NCBI GenBank assembly: GCA_001828445.1
Contig: MHYJ01000112.1
Coordinates: forward strand, 11,684-23,457
Direction of reading: 5' to 3'
Length of the DNA: 11,774 bases
DNA from: Planctomycetes bacterium RBG_16_43_13
Lineage (GTDB): Bacteria > Planctomycetota > MHYJ01
The notes beneath the pieces are model-generated. The model did no database searches. It worked only from the letters and a program-made list of their open reading frames with translations, and was not told where the DNA came from. A program made the position numbers and the translations under genes. Positions 6,615-11,774 of this stretch are shown in pieces. How positions within the stretch are numbered: the stretch's first letter is position 1; each line of letters opens with the position of its first letter.

Positions 6615-6641
6615 GTAGGGTGGGCACAGCCCACCACTTAC
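6615..6641. repeat. REP-like hairpin between folE and queD
   Basis: GGTGGGC (6619-6625) pairs perfectly with GCCCACC (6629-6635) around ACA, with an outer GTA/TAC pair. The core GTAGGGTGGGCACAGCCCAC resembles a palindromic repeat found dispersed in many bacterial genomes. It may tune queD expression or stabilise the folE mRNA. It overlaps the possible GTG start of queD at 6620, which argues for the ATG at 6656. Confidence 0.6.
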
Positions 6642-6655
6642 AGGCAAAAACAAAT

Positions 6656-7024
6656 ATGTACGAGATTAAAGTCATATCAACATTCTCAGCAGCCCACAGC
6701 CTTAGAAATTACCCTGGTAATTGTAAGAACATACACGGGCACAACTGGAAGATTGAGGTTGTGATGCAGAGCCGTAATCTTGATGATATTGGTATGTCTA
6801 TGGATTTCAGGAGGCTTAAGCAGGAGACGCAGGGCCTTCTGGATACTCTGGATCATACTTATATCAATGAGAATCCGCCATTCAACTCAATAAATCCCAC
6901 GGCAGAAAATATGGCACGCTGGGTGTATGAGACCCTCTCAAAAAAACTTAATGATCAGAATGCAAGAGTCAGCCGTGTCAATGTGTGGGAAAATGAGAAC
7001 TCTTTAGCATCATATTTCGAGTAA
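6656..7024 (+). CDS. queD: 6-carboxy-tetrahydropterin synthase QueD
   Basis: 122 residues from ATG 6656, matching the usual QueD/PTPS length. A GTG at 6620 would add twelve residues encoded by the REP hairpin and is unlikely. Zinc ligands are visible in FSAAHS and IHGHNW, and the catalytic Cys precedes the second motif (PGNCKNIHGH). MDFRRLK, LDHTYIN, NPTAENMA and the late VWENENS are family blocks. QueD turns dihydroneopterin triphosphate into carboxytetrahydropterin, the second step towards preQ0 and queuosine, so it should use the FolE product. The neighbouring queE and queC are not in the window. The ribosome site is weak (CAGG, about 12 nt upstream), so expression may depend on folE translation. 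The 3' end overlaps the convergent M14 gene by 47 bp. Confidence 0.88.
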   Translation: MYEIKVISTFSAAHSLRNYPGNCKNIHGHNWKIEVVMQSRNLDDIGMSMDFRRLKQETQGLLDTLDHTYINENPPFNSINPTAENMARWVYETLSKKLNDQNARVSRVNVWENENSLASYFE

Positions 7025-8666
7025 TCTCTGGCCATATATATGGTGTTATATTTACCCCAACACGGTCATAATATATCTTGCCTATATCTATTAAACCGTT
7101 CATGTTCATATCAACTCCGGAATAGAATGCATATGCCCCTACCGGTAATCCGGAGATATTCAGTATCTCGTATGGTGCCAGATTAAACAGAGTCCCCTGG
7201 TACGTCACGCTCATTCCGGGCTGCCATGAATTAGTGGTTAAATTATATCGATACCAGCCAAAAGGCGTATTCGCCAGGGCCCACCAGTCTGCATACATGC
7301 CTTTTTGGCGCCCGGCGTTAAGATTAACTTTTAATGAAATCGTGCTGCCTTGAGTTATAGTAACAGGTCCGTCCAGATCGTTAGCTTTTATGTCAGGCAA
7401 GGGATCTGCCGGCAACTGGCTCCATTGTATTAAATACAGGGCCGCAGGTTTGTTTTCTTCCCACGTTGGGATGATTTCTGTTTCAGGCAGTATAAAACCT
7501 GGATAATAACCTTCCGGTCTCAGTTCTATCGTGAAACCGAATATCCCAAGTTCACCGTAAAACCAGTCATCTGTGGTACCGCTTGAAATATATAAATCTG
7601 AGGATTGCTGAGGGGTATAGATCTTTCCGTTTACTCCCTTAATAAGGTCTGCCATATGAGTTGTCATGTAACTCAAAAGCTGTTTATCCGGAGCAGGACT
7701 ATAGGTATAGCCCCATGGATATAAAATCAATTGTCCGTAACTATGATATGTCAACATAGCCTGAAAATTATGCGTTAAGGCTAAATTGCGCACTGCCTGA
7801 GTTTCCGGTTCGGAAAAAGCGAAAGGGCCCCGATAGATCTCTGACCAGGAGTTGCCGCTTGATCCCGGACCACCCCACATATAACTGTAGTTCCTGTTCA
7901 TATCAACACCATAACTCCCGTCGCCGTTGTTCCTTCTGTTTTTTCTCCACATACGGTCCACATCAATACTGTACTGATGGCCGTCAGGATTTACCATAGG
8001 AACTATCCATATTTCTCCATTGTCAACATATGAGCGGACAACAGGATCGGTATTGTAATTTTCTACAAGATACTTAGCAAGGTAAAATGGCACTTCCACC
8101 GATATCCACTCCCGTGCATGATGTTCACCTATAAACAGAATCTCCGCTTCATCCTCCTCCTGTGCAACATTATCACTGATTTTAATAGCCAATATATCCC
8201 TGTCTGCCATGCCTTGAGTCTTTTCCCAGCTATCACCGATATCGTAAACCCTGGCAATCTGAGGATATGCTGATTGTAACTGTAAGAAGTCGTTCTTCAA
8301 TTCAGCATAAGAGTGGTATAATCCTTCAGTACCCGCATGAGGTTGAGGTACGCCATAGTAATTCACTAAGTCCCTTATACTTTCAAACAATACCTCTACC
8401 GAGAAACCCTTTTTACGGATCTGTTGTATTTCCGCTTCCGTGACATCAATAATAATGTAATCTTTGTGCACTTCCCATGGTTCTGCAATACCGGCTAACT
8501 CATTTATATCCTCCTGGTTCTGGACATAAATTTTTACTATCTGTCTCTGAACCGGTTTTCCGCTTTCTGCTGCCAGGACAGTATACGGCATATATGATAA
8601 TATAACCGCGCCTATAAACAACCATATGTAATAATTTCTCTTTAAATACAATTTCCTTACCAACAA
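6978..8666 (-). CDS. Secreted M14 zinc carboxypeptidase with DIKAN-type C-terminal domain
   Basis: 562 residues. A basic N-terminus and hydrophobic stretch (about 12-32) form the signal peptide. Residues 40-110 look like a propeptide, the M14A catalytic domain spans about 115-415, and a further domain starts LPDIKANDLDGPV near 423. Carboxypeptidase A landmarks are complete: zinc ligands His183 and Glu186 (HHAREWIS) and His308 (LTYHSY), Arg241 (MWRKNRR), Arg258 (DMNRNY), Tyr359 (DLYISSG) and the catalytic Glu381 (FTIELRPEG). It should remove C-terminal residues from peptides outside the cell. The start is TTG 8666 or TTG 8663; GGGAG lies 3-6 nt upstream and no ATG is near. The end runs past the usual domain boundary and overlaps queD. 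It follows the OB-fold-like gene by 35 bp. Confidence 0.9.
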   Translation of the reverse strand: MLVRKLYLKRNYYIWLFIGAVILSYMPYTVLAAESGKPVQRQIVKIYVQNQEDINELAGIAEPWEVHKDYIIIDVTEAEIQQIRKKGFSVEVLFESIRDLVNYYGVPQPHAGTEGLYHSYAELKNDFLQLQSAYPQIARVYDIGDSWEKTQGMADRDILAIKISDNVAQEEDEAEILFIGEHHAREWISVEVPFYLAKYLVENYNTDPVVRSYVDNGEIWIVPMVNPDGHQYSIDVDRMWRKNRRNNGDGSYGVDMNRNYSYMWGGPGSSGNSWSEIYRGPFAFSEPETQAVRNLALTHNFQAMLTYHSYGQLILYPWGYTYSPAPDKQLLSYMTTHMADLIKGVNGKIYTPQQSSDLYISSGTTDDWFYGELGIFGFTIELRPEGYYPGFILPETEIIPTWEENKPAALYLIQWSQLPADPLPDIKANDLDGPVTITQGSTISLKVNLNAGRQKGMYADWWALANTPFGWYRYNLTTNSWQPGMSVTYQGTLFNLAPYEILNISGLPVGAYAFYSGVDMNMNGLIDIGKIYYDRVGVNITPYIWPEITRNMMLKSSHFPTH

Positions 8667-8701
8667 CTTCTCCCTTCCCGCAATCGTTATAGCTCAGTTT
8701 T

Positions 8702-9391
8702 TCAAGTGCCGCTGACAGGTATCCCAGACACGTCAACACATTTAGAAATTCCATCACTCTCATAAACCGGTGTTTTTCCTGTTCCACATGGATTTGTATT
8801 CTTTAAGTTTTCTTCGCCGGGAACAAAAATATATATATCACTGTATTTCAAAACCTTAAGGTCGCCGGTTGAAGTGCCTACTGTTAAATAAGGGATTTTG
8901 TGCTTAATAAATGACCCTTCAATTATGACAATAGCATTTTGAATATATGGATGACAGTCAAAATTATCTTTACCTGTAAAAGTGCACTTCATGGGTTCAA
9001 ATGTGCCAACAGCAGTATGTTTAAATAAATCCAGTGATGTAATTGGATAATGATCAGCCGGATCATCAGGGTCTATTAGGTGAAGCGTTATATCTATGAT
9101 TGAAGGGCAAGGTTCAGATGGAAAACACGGTCCGGTTGAATAATGTGGCTGTGCCAGAATTTTCCCCCGAACTCGTATATTTTTCTCAATATAGGCATCA
9201 CGGTTACTATGAACTTCTGCAACAGTGAGAATGTCCTTTTCCTGCATAAGGTAGTCTGTATTATTGCCATTATTGTTCTGGACTATGGCCGAACTATCAG
9301 TATTTCTTACTGCAAACATACAGCAGTTCACGAATACAACTACAGTTGCAATACCGATTATAATGCTTATTGATCCGGATCTTTTAATCAT
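8702..9391 (-). CDS. Membrane-anchored protein, possible OB-fold domain, function unknown
   Basis: 229 residues from ATG 9391; a TTG at 9397 is the alternative, and no strong ribosome site is seen. One N-terminal hydrophobic segment (SISIIIGIATVVVFVNCCMFAV) acts as signal or anchor. The Cys pair there has Asn before it, so a lipoprotein signal is unlikely. The segment from about residue 54 (ILTVAEVHSNRDAYIEKNIRVRG) has the strand pattern of bacterial OB-fold proteins of the secreted or periplasmic kind, continuing to DLKVLKYSDIYI. Paired Cys residues (PCFPSEPC, KCTF and DCHP, PCGTG and KCVD) suggest disulphides and an extracytoplasmic location. It precedes the M14 carboxypeptidase by 35 bp, so the two are probably cotranscribed. 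No enzymatic motif is recognised. Confidence 0.7.
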   Translation of the reverse strand: MIKRSGSISIIIGIATVVVFVNCCMFAVRNTDSSAIVQNNNGNNTDYLMQEKDILTVAEVHSNRDAYIEKNIRVRGKILAQPHYSTGPCFPSEPCPSIIDITLHLIDPDDPADHYPITSLDLFKHTAVGTFEPMKCTFTGKDNFDCHPYIQNAIVIIEGSFIKHKIPYLTVGTSTGDLKVLKYSDIYIFVPGEENLKNTNPCGTGKTPVYESDGISKCVDVSGIPVSGT

Positions 9392-9420
9392 ATTCAATTA
9401 TGATGGTCTCGTAACCGACT

Positions 9421-9458
9421 AAAAAAAGGGACGGTTTTCTTTAAAAAAACCGTCCCTT
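9421..9458 (-). terminator. Intrinsic terminator of the 9482-11774 gene set
   Basis: A perfect 13-bp stem (9426-9438 with 9446-9458; AAGGGACGGTTTT and its complement) with a 7-nt loop. On the minus strand it is followed by seven T. It lies 23 nt after the stop codon at 9482 and about 30 nt before the next start at 9391. Confidence 0.9.
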
Positions 9459-9481
9459 CTCTAAATATAAGTCTGTTTGTC

Positions 9482-9919
9482 CTACTCTCCGGCAGCAGTG
9501 CCAGACTCCTCAGATGCAGCGATGGGACATGTTATTTTAGTTAATGTTCCGCTATTGGTCAAGCCCCCGCCACCGCAATCAATTTTCCAGGTCCCATTTA
9601 ATGTAGTAGAACTCAGTTCCGCATCAAGCACACAGTTATCATATCCTCCAAAATAGGTTGTGTCATTGGTAGCATGAAGCCCCATATTGAAATTACCGGG
9701 TGCATTCGAACTTAAACTCCCTACTACAGGAAGGAAATATAATCCTGATGCAACCCATTTTCCGTTAACCAGGTAATGACCGCTATGTGACTCGTAACCA
9801 ACCTCGATCTTGTCAATATAGGGATCCAATTTCCAGCAAACTGTTTGTGCTTGTGCTGAAGCAGTCATGAGAAAGAGCCCTATCAACAAAATCATTATTA
9901 AACATGCTTTTGTTTTCAT
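9482..9919 (-). CDS. Small exported Cys-containing protein, paralogue of the 1223-1693 product
   Basis: 145 residues. The start is ATG 9919, preceded by AAGGAGG with 5 nt spacing; an in-frame ATG at 9952 precedes that site and is unlikely. Signal peptide MKTKACLIMILLIGLFLMTASAQA, then a mature part of about 120 residues beginning TVCWKLDPYIDKIEV and ending TLTKITCPIA plus a polar tail. Regularly spaced short strands, four Cys and no catalytic motif suggest a small disulphide-linked beta-barrel. DNA close to its two halves recurs in swapped order at the end of the upstream gene (10017-10187 and 10201-10312). It sits 38 bp after that gene and directly before the terminator, so it is the last gene of its transcript. 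The biological role is unknown. Confidence 0.78.
   Translation of the reverse strand: MKTKACLIMILLIGLFLMTASAQAQTVCWKLDPYIDKIEVGYESHSGHYLVNGKWVASGLYFLPVVGSLSSNAPGNFNMGLHATNDTTYFGGYDNCVLDAELSSTTLNGTWKIDCGGGGLTNSGTLTKITCPIAASEESGTAAGE
9527..9638. repeat. Direct repeat, C-half of small-protein domain, copy 1
   Basis: Encodes the C-terminal half (NCVLDAELSS...TKITC) of the 9482-9919 product. The second copy is 10201-10312, same length (112 nt) with no indel by eye; 21 of 37 residues are identical by hand count. Confidence 0.8.
9673..9843. repeat. Direct repeat, N-half of small-protein domain, copy 1
   Basis: Encodes the N-terminal half (VCWKLDPYID...MGLH) of the 9482-9919 product. The second copy is 10017-10187, same length (171 nt) with no indel by eye; about 80% of the residues are identical by hand count. 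Confidence 0.85.
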
Positions 9920-9957
9920 CTTTTCCTCCTTAATAAATTTTAATTTTTTCATATGCT

Positions 9958-11774
9958 CTATCTACCTAATACAGTATTAGGCCCAGCCATACTATTTTCT
10001 GTTGGGTCAAGGGTTCCATGAAGACCCATACGAAAACTGCCCGGTGCATCCGAGCTTAAATCCCCTACTACAGGACTGAAATAGTATCCTGATGCAAACC
10101 ATTTTCCGTTAGCTAAGTAATGACCACTATGGCTTTCGTAACCAACCTCAATAACATCAATATAAGGGTCCATCTTCCAGCAAACTGCGCCAGGATTCGT
10201 ACATGTTATATTTGTCAGCGTTCCGCTGTTAGTGATGTTGCCATGTGAACAATCAAGTGTCCATCTCCCATCTAAGGTAGAAGGGGTCAGTGTGGCAGCA
10301 ATGACGCAATCGTGAACAAGGATAGTAGGTGGCTCTACACCACAATCCGGAAATTTAAAATTGCCGATCCTGGTCTGCCAATTGCCCGCAGCATCCACAT
10401 ACTCCTGAGTGTACCAGAATGTACAATCATCCACAGGGTCGACGTTCATTGCGCTATAATCTCCCCAACGGGAGGTCCACGTCTGCACACCAAGACCGGC
10501 GAAAAGTGTCGCTTCGCCCTGTGGCATTGTGCCAAGGGGATCACTTGCGAGCCTTCCTGTGTATCTGATAGATGGCAAAAGGGCGCTGCTCGATACACTG
10601 TAACCCAATGCCATATTCCCGTCACCGTCCATCGCCACACTGCCCATCCAGCGATGGGTAGAATCAGGCGAGTGGGTCCCCTGCTGGTAAATGCTCCAGA
10701 CACCGCCGGTCTTGCGGAGTTCATACCAGCGAATACCGGCGTGATTCGTGTCAGCATCTACTGTGTGATTGACCACGAGTGTTTCATAACCTCCAAAGTT
10801 ACGGTACTGCAGTCTGTACATCAACCATGCGGTTAAAGATTCAAGTTTTACCGTTGTGCCGAGTTGCGGAATACAATTCCCCATAAGGTCATAACCGCTA
10901 CATAAATTCCTGTCAAATGCCGCCGTGTTTAAATTAGGCAGGGCAGTAAAAGTAGAGTTTGCCGGTGTTACCCAGTCAACATGGAAGGCGCGCAGTTCCA
11001 GGCGATCAAGTCCGCCAAATTCTGCTCCGTCAACAAGTCTGGCAAAGACATTCGGGGCCCCGGCTGGAGGCGGAGTAGAACCATCCAGATCACTTGGCAG
11101 CATGAACTGACCTACTGTATCAAACCTCTGGGATGTGGCCGAAAGACCACTCAACATCCTGGTCCTGTTAAATGCCCATGCATCTGATGTAGAACCATAA
11201 CCACGTTGGCTCCCCATATAATAAGCGTCTGGCCAAACACCAAACTTGGGATAATCGTTTGCTATCCCGCCAGTTGAGAAGTCATATAAATACCATCCGT
11301 CAGTAACAGGATTGGGCCCGCGGGAGATAGCAATACATTGATTAGAAAATGCAACGAACTGGCTGATCAGCCACCGATTTGCCAAAGAATCATATAAGAC
11401 AATCGGGTCGCCATCGTTGTCACTCTCACATCGCCCGCCAAAGCCGGTCCACAAAGTGTTAATGTTACTCGGTCCTGCCAATATGCCACCAGCCTTGTTA
11501 AAGATGATGAACTTTGAGTTGACTATCTGAATATAGTGGCTGGGGCCAACATCTCCATTCGTATCCGGTGGCGCTACCCCGGTATAACCAATGCCGCCAA
11601 AGTTTAACATGGGAGCTGGCATTGCCAAAGGACCTATGGTATCCAGAACTAAAGGATCATTTTCTTCTGATGTTATCTGTCCGTCTACATCCCGTATACC
11701 CTGAACAACGCCTCCAAGTATTGGCGCTTCTGTGCCAATAGAACTTGAATCTATTTCAGGCGCCAAGGGGAGAT
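9958..11774 (-). CDS. Large secreted protein, probable beta-propeller, with permuted C-terminal domain; N-terminus beyond window
   Basis: About 604 residues are visible and the frame stays open to the right edge, so the start and signal peptide are missing. The main part belongs to a conserved but uncharacterised secreted family recognised by GYTGVAPPDTNGDVGPSHY, GDPIVLYDSLANRWLISQF, YPKFGVWPDAYY, HRWMGSVAMDGDGNMALGY and RWGDYSAMNVDPVDDCTFWYT. Repeated W-containing blade-like segments suggest a beta-propeller; no catalytic residues can be assigned. From about residue 489 the tail reads DCVIAATLTPS...TNITC, then after a few residues AVCWKMDPYID...MGLH, and ends MAGPNTVLGR. These are the C- and N-halves of the small protein encoded at 9482-9919, in reversed order. 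It is probably cotranscribed with that gene, 38 bp downstream. Confidence 0.8.
   Translation of the reverse strand, partial: LPLAPEIDSSSIGTEAPILGGVVQGIRDVDGQITSEENDPLVLDTIGPLAMPAPMLNFGGIGYTGVAPPDTNGDVGPSHYIQIVNSKFIIFNKAGGILAGPSNINTLWTGFGGRCESDNDGDPIVLYDSLANRWLISQFVAFSNQCIAISRGPNPVTDGWYLYDFSTGGIANDYPKFGVWPDAYYMGSQRGYGSTSDAWAFNRTRMLSGLSATSQRFDTVGQFMLPSDLDGSTPPPAGAPNVFARLVDGAEFGGLDRLELRAFHVDWVTPANSTFTALPNLNTAAFDRNLCSGYDLMGNCIPQLGTTVKLESLTAWLMYRLQYRNFGGYETLVVNHTVDADTNHAGIRWYELRKTGGVWSIYQQGTHSPDSTHRWMGSVAMDGDGNMALGYSVSSSALLPSIRYTGRLASDPLGTMPQGEATLFAGLGVQTWTSRWGDYSAMNVDPVDDCTFWYTQEYVDAAGNWQTRIGNFKFPDCGVEPPTILVHDCVIAATLTPSTLDGRWTLDCSHGNITNSGTLTNITCTNPGAVCWKMDPYIDVIEVGYESHSGHYLANGKWFASGYYFSPVVGDLSSDAPGSFRMGLHGTLDPTENSMAGPNTVLGR
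10017..10187. repeat. Direct repeat, N-half of small-protein domain, copy 2
   Basis: Lies at the very end of the large gene. Its downstream limit on the minus strand coincides with loss of similarity to the 9482-9919 gene, followed 59 nt later by the stop codon. Just before the stop is the palindrome CCTAATACTGTATTAGG (9966-9982 region). Confidence 0.85.
10201..10312. repeat. Direct repeat, C-half of small-protein domain, copy 2
   Basis: Placed before, not after, the N-half copy in reading direction, with only 13 nt (10188-10200) between them. The reading frame is kept through both halves. Confidence 0.8.

Noticed and set aside
6409..6675. Minus-strand frames over the folE end
   Set aside because: They oppose the conserved folE C-terminus and pass through the REP-like hairpin (GGLCPPY is a common repeat translation).
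9310..9390. Lipoprotein signal in the OB-fold-like protein (VFVNCC)
   Set aside because: Asn precedes the Cys where a small residue is needed.
10312..10836. Plus-strand frame of 174 codons
   Set aside because: Opposite a well-conserved part of the large secreted protein, with no ribosome site or recognisable domain.
1..11774. CRISPR arrays, tRNA or rRNA genes, transposase genes
   Set aside because: No regularly spaced direct repeats, cloverleaf or rRNA-like segments, or transposase motifs were found on either strand.

Overview
The window looks like a chromosomal segment of a Gram-negative bacterium of moderate GC content. It is packed with genes for exported proteins. The kinds of secreted protein, and palindromic repeats whose translation reads DSHFRGND, recall uncultured Nitrospirota or Desulfobacterota-like genomes. 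That placement is a weak inference with no marker gene behind it.

Layout. (1) Positions 1-4642, minus strand: four co-oriented genes read right to left. They encode a protein with a binding-type N-terminal domain, a subtilisin-family (S8) protease, a small exported Cys-containing protein, and a pappalysin-like (M43) metalloprotease that runs off the left edge. The first two share a C-terminal domain of about 118 residues. The M43 gene carries a 125-bp palindromic repeat inserted in frame inside its signal-peptide region. (2) Positions 4643-5106: gene-free, with a 27-nt perfect palindrome and three copies of a 9-mer. (3) Positions 5107-7024: a housekeeping-like block. A dimethylargininase-type hydrolase (minus) diverges from folE-like and queD genes (plus), the first two steps of queuosine/7-deazaguanine synthesis. 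The FolE has altered active-site residues. (4) Positions 6978-9391, minus: an M14 zinc carboxypeptidase that overlaps queD tail to tail, and a membrane-anchored, possibly OB-fold protein upstream of it. (5) Positions 9421-9458: a strong intrinsic terminator on the minus strand. (6) Positions 9482-11774, minus: a second small exported Cys protein, preceded by a large secreted protein that is cut by the right edge.

How the genes fit together. Three secreted peptidases of different classes (S8, M43, M14) lie within 9 kb. They are interleaved with stand-alone and fused copies of small secreted domains. Two modular C-terminal domains recur: a CxKD...C domain on the S8 protease and its neighbour (possibly related to the small proteins), and a DIKAN-type domain on both the M43 and M14 peptidases. 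This suggests a secreted protein-degradation or surface-binding repertoire that grows by domain shuffling. The clearest shuffling event is at the right end. There the large protein ends in the two halves of the small protein's domain in reversed order, a natural circular permutation or a duplication remnant.
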